From REEB95 sp963762425 (GTDB taxonomy: Bacteria > Pseudomonadota > Alphaproteobacteria > ATCC43930 > CGMCC-115725), in assembly GCA_963762425.1 (NCBI GenBank), contig CAVXKY010000004.1, positions 434,001 through 498,000 of the forward strand: a stretch of DNA of 64,000 bases. Direction: 5' to 3'. The notes under the pieces are model-generated. The model made no database searches. It was given only the letters and a program-made list of their open reading frames with translations, and had not been told where the DNA came from. Shown one piece after another: positions 1 through 8,963 of this stretch. How positions within the stretch are numbered: position 1 is the stretch's first letter; every line of letters starts with the position of its first letter. The translations under genes and the position numbers were made by a program.

Positions 1-2
1 AG

Positions 3-716
3 GCCAAGCGCCATCTCGGTTACCTGCCCGAAGGCGCGCCGGCTTATCCCGACATGACTCCCAAAAGCTTCCTGCGCTTCATCGCCGCCATCCGCGGCTT
101 CGGCGGCGCCGAGGCGAAAAAGCGCATCGCCCTCGCGGTCGAACGCCTGGCGCTCGGAAACGTGCTGGAGCAGCCGATCGACACCCTCTCCAAGGGCTTC
201 AAGCGCCGCGTCGGCCTGGCCCAGGCGCTGCTGCACGATCCGCCGGTGCTGATCCTCGACGAGCCGACCGACGGTCTCGATCCCAACCAGAAACACGAGG
301 TGCGCGCGCTCATCAACGCGCTCGCGCCGGACAAGGCGATCGTGCTCTCGACCCATCTGCTGGAAGAGGTCGACGCGGTCTGCACCCGCGCCATCGTCAT
401 CGCCTCGGGAAAAATCCTGGCCGACGCGACGCCGCTTTCGCTGGCTTCGCGCTCGCGCTTCCACAACGCGGTGCGGCTGTCGCTCGCCGGATCCGTGCGC
501 GACGCGGCGCTGTCGCTGCAACGCCTGCCCGGCGTGGCCTCGGTCGAGGAAACCGATGACGCGGAAGGCGCCGCGTTGCTGGTGTTCCCGCGCGAGGGCA
601 GGGCGATCCTGGGCGAGGTCACCGATCTGGTGCGCACCGCCGGCTGGCCGATCCGCACCTTGCGCGTCGAGCGCGGCCGGCTCGACGACGTTTTCCGTTC
701 GATCACCGGCGGCTGA
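3..716 (+). CDS. ABC transporter ATP-binding protein, 5' end cut by window (GldA/NosF-like)
   Basis: The reading frame is already open at the left edge, so the start codon and the Walker A motif lie outside the window. Visible are the ABC signature LSKGFKRRVGLAQALL followed by the Walker B stretch VLILDEPTDGLDP, a D-loop, and the switch histidine in VLSTHLLEEVDAVC. The C-terminal ~75 residues are the accessory domain typical of the CcmA/NosF/GldA subgroup, ending in a DDVFRSIT motif. It would supply ATP hydrolysis on the cytoplasmic face for the permease that starts 7 nt after its stop. The whole set of four genes is tightly packed and probably one operon. The substrate cannot be read from sequence. 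Confidence 0.9.
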   Translation, partial: AKRHLGYLPEGAPAYPDMTPKSFLRFIAAIRGFGGAEAKKRIALAVERLALGNVLEQPIDTLSKGFKRRVGLAQALLHDPPVLILDEPTDGLDPNQKHEVRALINALAPDKAIVLSTHLLEEVDAVCTRAIVIASGKILADATPLSLASRSRFHNAVRLSLAGSVRDAALSLQRLPGVASVEETDDAEGAALLVFPREGRAILGEVTDLVRTAGWPIRTLRVERGRLDDVFRSITGG

Positions 717-723
717 GGACGCG

Positions 724-1458
724 ATGCACGGGACGCTGGTCATCTTCCGCCGCGAGCTTGCGAGCTATTTCGCCACTCCCTTGGCCTATGTGTTCATCGT
801 CATCTTCCTGGTGATGGCGGGGGCGACCGCCTTCTTCGTCGGCAATTTCTTCGACCGCGGCCAGGCCGATCTGCTGCCTTTCTTCACCTACCATCCCTGG
901 CTCTATCTGGTGCTGATCCCGGCCTTGTCGATGCGGCTCTGGGCCGAGGAGCGCAAGAGCGGCACCATCGAGCTGTTCCTGACGTTGCCGATCTCGGTGT
1001 GGGAGGCGGTGCTCGGCAAGTTCCTGGCGGCCTGGGCCTTCACCGGCATCGCGCTGGCGTTGACGTTTCCGTTCTGGATCACGGTCAATGTGCTGGGCAG
1101 CCCGGATAACGGCGTGATCCTGGCGAGCTATCTCGGCAGCTTCCTCATGGCCGGCGCGTTTCTGGCCCTGGGCGCGGCGCTGTCGGCCTTGACCAAGAGC
1201 CAGGTGATCGCCTTCGTCATGACGGCGGCGGTGTGCTTTCTTTTCACCGTGACCGGCTTGCCCGTGTTGCTGGAATTCCTCGCGGATTGGGTTCCGCCCG
1301 GTCTGCTCGACGCGGCGCAAGGCTTCAGTTTCCTCGGCCATTTCAACGCCATCCTGCGCGGCGTCATCCAGCTCGACGACGCGGTGTTCTTCGTCTCCGC
1401 GATCGCCTTAGCGCTCTTCGCCAACGTGATTTTCGTCGAACTCAAGAAGGCGGATTGA
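724..1458 (+). CDS. ABC-2 type permease (GldF-like)
   Basis: 244-residue polytopic membrane protein with about six hydrophobic segments and the N-terminal FRRELASYFATPLAY motif characteristic of ABC-2 permeases of the GldF group. WAEERKSGTIELFLTLPI, also family typical, follows the second segment. ATG 724 is chosen because an upstream extension would run into the ATPase gene in another frame. It lies between the ATPase and a GldG-like auxiliary protein, so it should form the inner-membrane channel of that transporter. The family name comes from gliding-motility proteins, but in proteobacteria without gliding the role is not established. Confidence 0.88.
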   Translation: MHGTLVIFRRELASYFATPLAYVFIVIFLVMAGATAFFVGNFFDRGQADLLPFFTYHPWLYLVLIPALSMRLWAEERKSGTIELFLTLPISVWEAVLGKFLAAWAFTGIALALTFPFWITVNVLGSPDNGVILASYLGSFLMAGAFLALGAALSALTKSQVIAFVMTAAVCFLFTVTGLPVLLEFLADWVPPGLLDAAQGFSFLGHFNAILRGVIQLDDAVFFVSAIALALFANVIFVELKKAD

Positions 1459-1462
1459 GGCG

Positions 1463-3406
1463 ATGGGGACGCGCCTGGGATTGCCGCGCTCGCGCAACGC
1501 TTCCGCCCTGCTGGCCCTGGGGGCGGCCGCCGTGCTGTTCGTCGCGGTGAACGTCATCGCCGGAAACTGGCTCGCCTCGGTGCGGCTCGATCTCACCCAG
1601 GGCGGGCTTTACACGCTGTCGCCCGGCACGCGCGCGACCTTGGCCAAGATCGACGAGCCGATTTCGCTGCGCTTCTATTATTCGCCCCAGCTCGGTCAGG
1701 AGATTCCGTCCTACGGCGTCTATGCCGACCGGGTGCGCGAGATGCTCAAATCCTACGCCGCCCGCGCCGGCGGCAAGATCCAGCTCGAGCTGCTCGATCC
1801 CGAGCCGTTCTCGCCCACCGAGGACCGCGCGGTGGCCTTCGGGCTCCAGGGCGTGCCGCTCGACCAGAGCGGCGAGCAGGTCTATTTCGGCCTGGCCGGC
1901 ACCAATTCGACCGACGACCAGGAGATCATTTCCTTCTTCCAGCCCGAGCGCGAACGCTTCCTCGAATACGATCTGACCAAGCTCATCCACACCCTCGCCA
2001 ATCCGGCCAAGACCGTGGTCGGCCTCGCCACCGAACTGCCGATGGAAGGCGATCTGATGGCGGCGATGCAAGGCCGCCCGCTGGTGCCCTATGTCGTGCT
2101 CGATCAGATGCGCCAGCTCTATGACGTGCATCTCCTCGGCACCGATTTCGACGCCGTGCCCGCCGACGTGAACGTGCTGATGCTGGTCCATCCGCAGCAT
2201 CTCGCGCCCAAGACGCTCTACGCCATCGACCAGTTCGTGATGAAGGGCGGCCATGCGTTGGTCTTCGTCGATCCGGATTCGGAAACCCAGGCCGAGCATC
2301 CGAGCCAGCTCAATCCGCCGGGCCAGCCCAATGACAGCGATCTCGCGCCGCTGTTCAAGGCCTGGGGCCTGGAACTGGAGCCGAAGATGGTCGCCGGCGA
2401 CCGCCAGGATGCCATGAAGGTGAATGCCGGCGGCGCGAGCAACGTCCAGGCGGTCGATTACGTCGCCTGGCTGTCGCTTAAGGCGGCCAATCTCAACCGC
2501 GACGATCTCATCACCGCCGATCTGTCGTCGATCAACCTGGCCACCGCCGGAATCCTCAAGCCGTTGCCCGATGCCAAGACCAGTTTCTCGCCGCTGATTT
2601 CCACCTCCACCGATTCGATGGAGATACCGGTGGACAAGGTCGAAGGGCCCTTGCCCGACGTCGCCGGGCTGCTGAACAACTTCCAGCCCAGCGGGCGGAA
2701 GCTGGTTCTGGCCGCGCACGTCACCGGCCCGGCCGACACCGCTTTCCCCGACGGGCCGCCCCCCGCCGATAAGAAAGACACGAAAGCCGCGGCTTCCGCC
2801 GCGCCGCCAAGCCCGCCGGCCCCGCAAATCAAAACCGCGGCTTCGCCGCTCAACCTCGTGGTGGTGGCCGATACCGATTTGCTCGACGACCGCTTCTGGG
2901 TCGATGTGCAGGATTTCTTCGGCCAGCGCGTCGCCGTGGCCAACGCCAATAACGGCGATTTCGTCACCAACGCCATCGACGTGCTGTCGGGCGGCGCCGA
3001 TCTGGTGGGCTTGCGCTCGCGCGGCACCTCGGCGCGGCCCTTCGATCTGGTGCAGCAGATTCAACGCACCGCCGATACGCGCTACGAGGCGAGCGAGAAG
3101 TCGCTCGAGGACAAGCTCAAGGACACCCAGCAGAAGCTCAAGGATTTGAACGCCTCTTCCGGCAAGACGGGCGTCCAGCCCGACGCCGCCCAAATGGCGG
3201 CGATCGATAATTTCCGCGATCAGCTGCTCGCCACCAGGCGCCAGTTGCGCGCGGTGCAGCTGGCCGAGCGCGAGGATTTGAATTTCCTAAAGGGCGTGCT
3301 CGAATTCTTCGATATCGCCTTCATCCCGATCCTGGTGGCGATCGCCGCCGCTATCGTTGGTATTCTCCGGCTGCGGCGCCGCGCGCGCGCCGCGCGGACC
3401 GTCTGA
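1463..3406 (+). CDS. GldG-like ABC transporter auxiliary protein
   Basis: 647-residue protein with an N-terminal membrane segment (about residues 15-37), a large periplasmic region and a C-terminal membrane segment (about 610-635) followed by an Arg-rich cytoplasmic tail. The start of the periplasmic region, RLDLTQGGLYTLSPGTRA, is the hallmark of the GldG / ABC-type 'intra-gliding' auxiliary family. A Pro/Ala/Lys-rich linker lies around residues 430-455 and a charged coiled-coil-like stretch around 535-600. It begins 4 nt after the permease stop, so the two are translationally coupled. It probably works with the permease as the periplasmic module of the exporter. Substrate unknown. Confidence 0.85.
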   Translation: MGTRLGLPRSRNASALLALGAAAVLFVAVNVIAGNWLASVRLDLTQGGLYTLSPGTRATLAKIDEPISLRFYYSPQLGQEIPSYGVYADRVREMLKSYAARAGGKIQLELLDPEPFSPTEDRAVAFGLQGVPLDQSGEQVYFGLAGTNSTDDQEIISFFQPERERFLEYDLTKLIHTLANPAKTVVGLATELPMEGDLMAAMQGRPLVPYVVLDQMRQLYDVHLLGTDFDAVPADVNVLMLVHPQHLAPKTLYAIDQFVMKGGHALVFVDPDSETQAEHPSQLNPPGQPNDSDLAPLFKAWGLELEPKMVAGDRQDAMKVNAGGASNVQAVDYVAWLSLKAANLNRDDLITADLSSINLATAGILKPLPDAKTSFSPLISTSTDSMEIPVDKVEGPLPDVAGLLNNFQPSGRKLVLAAHVTGPADTAFPDGPPPADKKDTKAAASAAPPSPPAPQIKTAASPLNLVVVADTDLLDDRFWVDVQDFFGQRVAVANANNGDFVTNAIDVLSGGADLVGLRSRGTSARPFDLVQQIQRTADTRYEASEKSLEDKLKDTQQKLKDLNASSGKTGVQPDAAQMAAIDNFRDQLLATRRQLRAVQLAEREDLNFLKGVLEFFDIAFIPILVAIAAAIVGILRLRRRARAARTV

Positions 3407-3418
3407 GGAGGCGGAGTC

Positions 3419-4441
3419 ATGGGGCAAAAAAGCCTGATCGCGCTTCTGGCCGTCACATTGGCGGCGGCGGTGGTGGCGGTATTTTCCGGCTTGGGCGGCG
3501 GACCCAATTCCGATCCGCGCATCGGCCGGCCGGTCCTGGCCGATCTGGCGCCTCATCTCGCCGAGATCGAGCAGGTGACGCTGATGCACGGCGAGTCGAA
3601 AACCACGCTTTCGCGCCACGGCGACCAGTGGGTGGTGAATGAGCGCAACGATTATCCCGCCGACGCCCAGAAGCTGCGTCCGCTGCTGCTGGGCCTGGCC
3701 GGGCTGGTTTATGTCGAGCCCAAGACCCAGGAAGCCAAGAACTATCCGCGGCTCGAGGTCGAGGATGCTGGGGCCAAGGATTCGAAATCGACGCTGGTCA
3801 CGGTTTCCGGGGCGCAAGGCGCGTTGCTGGGCGAAATCATCGCCGGCAAGCGCGTCACCGACGCGCTGGGCGGCGGCGATGACGGCGTCTATGTGCGCAA
3901 GCCCGGCGACGCGCAATCCTGGCTGGCGCGCGGCACGCTCGATCTGTCCGATACGCCGGGCTGGCTCGATCCCGCGCTGCTCGATCTGCCGGCAGCCGGC
4001 GTGAAGGAGATGCTGTTTTCGCCGCCCGGCGAATCCCCGTTCGCCATCGCCCGCGACAAGCCCGAGGACAAATTCCATCTCGCCGCGCTTCCCAAGGACA
4101 AGAAGCTGCGCGGCGACGACGCGCTCGACGCGGTGGCCGGGGCGCTGGCGGCGCTGAAATTGAGCGACGTCAAGCCGGCTGCGGATTTCGCCTGGCCCAA
4201 GACCGGGGAAAGCCGCGCCCGTTTCACCTTCTTCAACGGGCTGGTGGTGACCGTCGAAGTCGTGGATGTGGACAAGACCAGCTGGACGCGGTTCACCGCC
4301 GCCGGATCGGGCGATGCCGCTTCCCAGGCGCGGGACTTGAACGCGCGCACCGCGCCCTGGGTCTATGCGCTGCCCGCCTACAAGGCCAATCTGCTGAAAA
4401 CCCGGCTCGCCGATCTGCTGGCGCCGGCCAAATCCTCCTGA
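3419..4441 (+). CDS. DUF4340 domain-containing protein
   Basis: 340-residue protein with one N-terminal transmembrane anchor (about residues 7-25) and a periplasmic remainder. The pattern (anchor, then a TLSRHGDQWVVN stretch, then repeated beta-rich segments) is that of DUF4340 proteins, which are regularly encoded directly after GldG-like genes. A good Shine-Dalgarno (GAGGAGG) lies just upstream of ATG 3419. It is the last gene of the ABC operon; its role in the transporter is unknown, and I infer only that it is an accessory envelope component. Confidence 0.8.
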   Translation: MGQKSLIALLAVTLAAAVVAVFSGLGGGPNSDPRIGRPVLADLAPHLAEIEQVTLMHGESKTTLSRHGDQWVVNERNDYPADAQKLRPLLLGLAGLVYVEPKTQEAKNYPRLEVEDAGAKDSKSTLVTVSGAQGALLGEIIAGKRVTDALGGGDDGVYVRKPGDAQSWLARGTLDLSDTPGWLDPALLDLPAAGVKEMLFSPPGESPFAIARDKPEDKFHLAALPKDKKLRGDDALDAVAGALAALKLSDVKPAADFAWPKTGESRARFTFFNGLVVTVEVVDVDKTSWTRFTAAGSGDAASQARDLNARTAPWVYALPAYKANLLKTRLADLLAPAKSS

Positions 4442-4454
4442 GGGCCGAATTCCC

Positions 4455-4649
4455 GTGAGCGGCGATCCGGCCTCGCCCTGCATCCAGGTTTGCGTGCTCG
4501 ATCCGGCGAGCGGGCTGTGCCGCGGCTGCCGCCGCTCGCTCGCCGAGATCGCATCCTGGCCGACGCTCGACGGCGCGGCCAAACGCCGGATTCTCGCCGA
4601 TTTGCCCAGGCGCCCCGCCATGCCGTTGGCTCGGCCCAGCCCTGCGTGA
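4455..4649 (+). CDS. DUF1289 family protein
   Basis: 64-residue protein starting at GTG 4455. It has the DUF1289 signature: SPCIQVCVLD near the N-terminus and CRGCRRSLAEIASW after it, giving four cysteines arranged as a likely metal or Fe-S site. This small family is common in proteobacteria and has no firmly established function. It follows the ABC operon with a 13 nt gap and may be co-transcribed. Confidence 0.8.
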   Translation: MSGDPASPCIQVCVLDPASGLCRGCRRSLAEIASWPTLDGAAKRRILADLPRRPAMPLARPSPA

Positions 4650-4675
4650 GCCGGGTCGCCTTTTGGCCGCGCGCT

Positions 4676-4687
4676 CCTTATATAAGG
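4676..4687. promoter_or_regulatory. 12-bp perfect palindrome upstream of the pirin gene
   Basis: CCTTATATAAGG is a perfect 12-bp palindrome 24 nt upstream of the pirin start. The AT core could be part of a -10 element or an operator for a dimeric regulator. No -35 partner is obvious, so this is a candidate only. Confidence 0.3.
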
Positions 4688-4710
4688 ATGTCACGAGCGG
4701 AGAGGGACTT

Positions 4711-5556
4711 ATGCGCGATCAAACGACGACTCTACGGCCGGTGGCGAAGCTGGTGCGCGGCATGCCGGCCAGTGACGGCGACGGCGTCAAGCTCACCCGC
4801 ATCATCGGCGGCCCGGCCCTGTCCGAACTCGATCCTTTCCTGCTGCTGGACGAGATCCGCTCCGATTCCGGCGCGGATTACATCGGCGGCTTTCCCGAAC
4901 ACCCGCATCGCGGCTTCGAGACCGTGACCTATGTCCTCGCCGGGCGCATGCGCCACGGCGACAACAAGGGCAACAAGGGCCTGCTGGTTCCCGGCTCGGT
5001 GCAGTGGATGACCGCCGGGCGCGGCATCGTCCATTCCGAGATGCCGGAACAGGAGGACGGGCTGATGTGGGGCTTCCAGCTCTGGGTCAATCTGCCGGCG
5101 AAGCACAAGATGATGGCGCCGCGCTACCAGGATATCGATCCCGCGCGCATTCCCGAAACCGTTTTGCCGGGCGGCGTGAAGCTGCGCGTGCTCGCCGGGT
5201 CCGTGGGCAAGACCAAGGGACCGGTCGAGGGCATCGTCACCGAGCCGCTGCTGCTGGACGTGGCGTTGCCGGGCGGCGCGGGCGCCGATATCGATCTGCC
5301 CGCGGGCCACAACGTCTTCGCCTATGTCTTCGACGGCAACGCCGTTTTGGGCGAGCCGGCGCAACCGGCCGCGCGCGGCCAGATCGCCGTGTTCGGCGCC
5401 GGCCAGGCCGTCCGGCTGGCGGGCGGGCCCGGGCGCGTGCTGCTGGCGGCGGGACATCCGCTGAACGAGCCGGTGGCGCGTTACGGCCCCTTCGTCATGA
5501 ACACGCCAGAGGAAATCCGCCAGGCGATCACCGACTACCAATCGGGCCGGTTTTAA
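4711..5556 (+). CDS. pirin family protein
   Basis: 281-residue bicupin. The N-terminal cupin shows the pirin metal-binding signature: FPEHPHRGFETVTYVLAG, then HSEMPEQEDGL, giving the His/His/Glu set that binds a single metal. The C-terminal half is the Pirin_C cupin. Bacterial pirins have been described as quercetinase-like enzymes or redox-sensing regulators, so the precise role is open. ATG 4711 is preferred over an upstream ATG at 4663 because GGAGAGGG sits 7 nt before it and family members begin close to this point. Confidence 0.9.
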   Translation: MRDQTTTLRPVAKLVRGMPASDGDGVKLTRIIGGPALSELDPFLLLDEIRSDSGADYIGGFPEHPHRGFETVTYVLAGRMRHGDNKGNKGLLVPGSVQWMTAGRGIVHSEMPEQEDGLMWGFQLWVNLPAKHKMMAPRYQDIDPARIPETVLPGGVKLRVLAGSVGKTKGPVEGIVTEPLLLDVALPGGAGADIDLPAGHNVFAYVFDGNAVLGEPAQPAARGQIAVFGAGQAVRLAGGPGRVLLAAGHPLNEPVARYGPFVMNTPEEIRQAITDYQSGRF

Positions 5557-5624
5557 GGGTAATCTGGTCTCGGTGGGGGAGGCTCGCCCGGCCAAGGCCG
5601 GGCCGTTGGGGGAAGAAGAAATCG

Positions 5625-5945
5625 ATGAAACGGATAGAATCCATCGCCGTGCTGTTCCTGGCTTCGCTGCTGGTTTTGGCCTGCAACGGGCCGCGGCAAT
5701 GGAACAAGGAAGGCGCGACGCCCGCCATGGCGGCGGCGGACCTCGCCGATTGCAACAGCTTCGCCCAATCGGCTTCGCAAACCGAGGTCAACATCAACCA
5801 GGACATCCTGGTGGCGCGCGGCAAGGATTGGGAAGATACCGGCGCGCTCGACACCATGCACGACACGTATCAGGCGCGCAGCCAGGACCGCTCGGGCGAC
5901 ATCGTGTTCCGCTGCATGGTCGGCAAGGGCTACGCCCCGGGCTGA
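5625..5945 (+). CDS. small putative lipoprotein
   Basis: 106-residue protein with a lipoprotein signal peptide: positively charged MKR start, hydrophobic core, and lipobox LVLAC with the acylated Cys at residue 20. The mature part has two further cysteines that could pair (around residues 44 and 97). A purine-rich GGAAGAAGAA ribosome-binding region precedes ATG 5625. No family recognised. It probably sits in the envelope. Confidence 0.7.
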   Translation: MKRIESIAVLFLASLLVLACNGPRQWNKEGATPAMAAADLADCNSFAQSASQTEVNINQDILVARGKDWEDTGALDTMHDTYQARSQDRSGDIVFRCMVGKGYAPG

Positions 5946-5958
5946 GCCGCCGCTTGCT

Positions 5959-6837
5959 TCAGCTGACCCGCGTCGAGGCCGCCGGTTTTTCGGGCTTGCT
6001 GTCGACGGTGCTCGGCCCGTAGCAATGCTCGGGTCCGGGGAAGCGGCGCGCGCGCACCTCCTCGGCATAAGCGGTCGCCGCCGCGGTCACCATCGGGCCG
6101 AGTTCGGCGAAGCGCTTGACGAAACGCGGCGGCTGCATGCCGGACAATCCCAGCAGATCCTCGGTGACCAGAATCTGTCCGTCGCAGGCGGGCGAGGCGC
6201 CGATGCCGATGGTGGGAACGTGCACCGCCTCGGTGGCGCGGCGCGCCACCGGCTCGCTGGTGCCCTCGATGACGATGGCGAAACTGCCGGCCTGGGCCAC
6301 CGCCCGCGCATCGGCCAGAACCCGCGCGGCCTCGGCCTCGCTGCGGCCTTGCGCGCGGAAGCCGCCGATGACGTTGACCGATTGCGGCTGCAATCCGATA
6401 TGGGCCAGAACCGGAATGCCGCGTTCCACCAGAAAGCGCACCGTCTCGGCCATCGCCTCGCCGCCTTCGAGCTTGACGCCGGCGGCGCCGGTTTCGGCCA
6501 TGATGCGCGCGGCGCTGTGGAACGCCTGGTCGGGACCTTCCTGGTACGTGCCGAAGGGCATGTCGACGATGACGCAGGCGCGCTTGGCGCCGCGCACCGC
6601 CGCCGCGCCGTGCGCGATCATCATGTCCATCGTCACCGGCAGCGTGCTCTCGAAGCCGTAGATCACCATGCCGAGCGAATCCCCGACCAGCAGCAGATCG
6701 GCGATCGGGTCCAAGAGCCGCGCCATCGGCGCGCTGTAGGCGGTCAGGCACACGATCGGCTCGCCCCCCTTGCGGCGCGCCAGGCTGGCGGGCGTGATTT
6801 TCTTGAGGGACGGGGCGGCGGCGGGGACGGGGGTCAT
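5959..6837 (-). CDS. panB: 3-methyl-2-oxobutanoate hydroxymethyltransferase
   Basis: 292 residues, near family length. PanB transfers a hydroxymethyl group from 5,10-methylene-tetrahydrofolate to 2-oxoisovalerate, giving ketopantoate for pantothenate and CoA. Visible are VCLTAYSAPMARL, the Mg-binding LVGDSLGMV and VDMPFGTYQ, the KLEGG motif and the catalytic IEG. The start at 6837 is chosen over an in-frame ATG nine codons upstream because AGGAAG lies about 8 nt before it. It is divergent from asd across a ~170 bp gap that must hold both promoters. panC is not adjacent. Confidence 0.95.
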   Translation of the reverse strand: MTPVPAAAPSLKKITPASLARRKGGEPIVCLTAYSAPMARLLDPIADLLLVGDSLGMVIYGFESTLPVTMDMMIAHGAAAVRGAKRACVIVDMPFGTYQEGPDQAFHSAARIMAETGAAGVKLEGGEAMAETVRFLVERGIPVLAHIGLQPQSVNVIGGFRAQGRSEAEAARVLADARAVAQAGSFAIVIEGTSEPVARRATEAVHVPTIGIGASPACDGQILVTEDLLGLSGMQPPRFVKRFAELGPMVTAAATAYAEEVRARRFPGPEHCYGPSTVDSKPEKPAASTRVS

Positions 6838-7009
6838 GGCGTGTCTTCCTGAGGGGGCGGCCAAGCGGGCGCATTATGCCCGAAACGGCCGCCAAAAGAA
6901 CATTAAAGCCATGCGGCGAACCACGCGGCCCGAGCCCATTGCGGGCTTGTCAATCGCCGCCGGGGGGCTTAAGTCAACCTCCCAGCAAGCGAATTTCCGG
7001 AGCGGTTCC

Positions 7010-8056
7010 ATGACTTACAGGGTCGCGGTGGTGGGCGCCACCGGCAATGTCGGCCGCGAGATGCTGAGCATCCTCGCCGAACGTAAATTCCCCGTGTCCA
7101 AGGTCCACGCCGTCGCTTCCGAGCGTTCGGCCGGGGCCGAGGTGTCCTTCGGCGAGAATTCGGTGCTCAAGGTCGAGGATCTCGACACTTTCGACTTCAA
7201 GGGCGTCGACATCGCGCTGTTCTCGCCCGGCGCCAAGGTGTCGGCGGTGCACGCGCCGCGCGCGGCCAAGGCCGGCGCGGTCGTGATCGACAACACCTCG
7301 CAGTTCCGGATGGACAAGGACGTGCCGCTGGTGGTGCCCGAGGTCAACCCCGAGGCGATCGCGGAATACCGCAAGCGCGGCATCATCGCCAATCCCAACT
7401 GCTCGACCATCCAGCTGGTGGTGGCGCTGAAGCCGCTGCACGATCTCGCGCGCATCAAGCGCGTGGTGGTGGCGACGTATCAGTCGGTGTCGGGCGCCGG
7501 CCGCGAGGCGATGGACGAGCTCTTCACCCAGACGCGCGGCATCTTCGTCAACGATCCGATCCGCAAGGAGCAGTTCACCAAGCAGATCGCCTTCAACGTC
7601 ATTCCGCACATCGACGTGTTCCTCGACGGCGGCTCGACCAAGGAGGAATGGAAGATGGAGGTCGAGACGCGCAAGATTCTCGATCCCTCGATCCTGCTCA
7701 CCGCCACTTGCGTGCGCGTGCCGGTGTTCATCAGCCATTCCGAGGCGGTCAACATCGAGTTCGAGCGTCCCTTGGACGAGAACCAGGCCCGCGCCGCGTT
7801 GAAGAAGGCGCCGGGCGTCATCGTCGTCGACCATCGCGCCGACGAGGGCTATGTCACCCCGGCCGAGGCGGCGGGCGAAGACGCGGTCTACGTCTCCCGC
7901 ATCCGCAAGGACCCGACCATCGCCAACGGACTCAATCTGTGGGTGGTGTCCGACAATCTGCGCAAGGGCGCGGCCTTGAACGCGGTGCAGATCGCCGAGG
8001 TGCTGGTGCGCGATTATCTCAAATCGGCGGTCGCGGCGCCCGCCCGCGCGCTCTGA
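7010..8056 (+). CDS. asd: aspartate-semialdehyde dehydrogenase
   Basis: 348 residues. Reduces aspartyl phosphate to aspartate semialdehyde with NADPH, the branch point of lysine, threonine, methionine and diaminopimelate synthesis. The Rossmann motif VVGATGNVGREM opens the protein, the nucleophilic Cys is in NPNCSTIQ, and the general base His lies in the SHSEAVNIEF region. ATG 7010 matches the usual N-terminus; the frame is open upstream, but those codons lack family similarity. The CitE-like gene follows 19 nt downstream. Confidence 0.96.
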   Translation: MTYRVAVVGATGNVGREMLSILAERKFPVSKVHAVASERSAGAEVSFGENSVLKVEDLDTFDFKGVDIALFSPGAKVSAVHAPRAAKAGAVVIDNTSQFRMDKDVPLVVPEVNPEAIAEYRKRGIIANPNCSTIQLVVALKPLHDLARIKRVVVATYQSVSGAGREAMDELFTQTRGIFVNDPIRKEQFTKQIAFNVIPHIDVFLDGGSTKEEWKMEVETRKILDPSILLTATCVRVPVFISHSEAVNIEFERPLDENQARAALKKAPGVIVVDHRADEGYVTPAEAAGEDAVYVSRIRKDPTIANGLNLWVVSDNLRKGAALNAVQIAEVLVRDYLKSAVAAPARAL

Positions 8057-8075
8057 TCCCGGGCGGCTGAAACTC

Positions 8076-8963
8076 TTGGCCGCGCGTCCCCGCCGCAGCG
8101 TGCTGTTCATGCCGGGCTCGAACGCCCGCGCGCTGGAAAAATCGCGCGGCCTCCCGGCCGATGCGCTGATCTTCGATCTCGAGGATTCGGTCGCGCCCGG
8201 CGCCAAGGACGCGGCGCGCCGCGCCGTGGCGGATGCCGTGGCGCAAGGCGGTTATGGCGGGCGCGAGCTGATCCTGCGGGTGAACGGGCTCGACACGCAA
8301 TGGGCCGAGGACGATCTCAAGGCCGCCGCGCGGATGAAGATCGACGCCGTGCTGCTGCCCAAGGTCGAGGGCGCCAACGATCCGCGCCGCGCCGAGGCGC
8401 TGCTGATCTCGGCGGGCGCGCCCAAGGATCTGGGGCTGTGGTGCATGATGGAGACGGCGCGCGCCATGCTGCGCGCCGAGGCGATCGCCTCATCGACGCC
8501 GCGTCTCCAGGCGCTGGTGATGGGCACCGCCGATCTGTCGAAGGAACTCCACGCCGAGGAAACGCCGTCGCGCGAGCCGATGACGACGGCGTTAGGATTG
8601 GTCGTGCTGGCGGCGCGCGCCAACGGCTTGGCGCTGCTCGACGGCGTCTTTTTCGATCTCGACGACATGGACGGATTCGAGCGCGAATGCCGCCAGGGCC
8701 GGGCCTTGGGCTTCGACGGCAAGACCCTGATCCACCCCAAGACCATCGCGGCCGCCAACGCCGTGTTCTCGCCCAAACCCGCCGAACTCGACCACGCCCG
8801 GCGCGTGATCGCGGCGCATGACGAAGCCTCGGCCAAGGGCCAGGGCGTCACGGTGCTCGACGGCCGGCTGGTCGAGCGTCTCCATGTCGAGGCGGCGCGG
8901 CGCGTTCTCGATCTGGCCTCGGCCATCGCGTCGCTTGAACAAGGACTTGGCGGTCGTCCTTGA
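8076..8963 (+). CDS. HpcH/HpaI aldolase / citrate lyase beta-like (CoA ester lyase)
   Basis: 295 residues with a TTG start at 8076. The CitE/malyl-CoA lyase fold is indicated by RRSVLFMPGSNARALEK, LIFDLEDSVAPGAKD, the Mg-binding MMETARAML and the GFDGKTLIHPKTI motif near the C-terminus. Homologues cleave or hydrolyse malyl-CoA or related 3-hydroxyacyl-CoA esters. The exact substrate cannot be decided here. Such genes frequently sit beside sdhCDAB in Rhodospirillales, as here. Its stop codon lies inside the FNR-type box that precedes sdhC. Confidence 0.85.
   Translation: MAARPRRSVLFMPGSNARALEKSRGLPADALIFDLEDSVAPGAKDAARRAVADAVAQGGYGGRELILRVNGLDTQWAEDDLKAAARMKIDAVLLPKVEGANDPRRAEALLISAGAPKDLGLWCMMETARAMLRAEAIASSTPRLQALVMGTADLSKELHAEETPSREPMTTALGLVVLAARANGLALLDGVFFDLDDMDGFERECRQGRALGFDGKTLIHPKTIAAANAVFSPKPAELDHARRVIAAHDEASAKGQGVTVLDGRLVERLHVEAARRVLDLASAIASLEQGLGGRP

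Noticed and set aside
703..1341. Long antisense open frames opposite real genes (for example here and at 1442-3193, 9736-11508, 23502-25379)
   Set aside because: They are composition shadows: in high-GC DNA the opposite strand lacks stops. They show Arg/His/Gly-rich nonsense and no family similarity.
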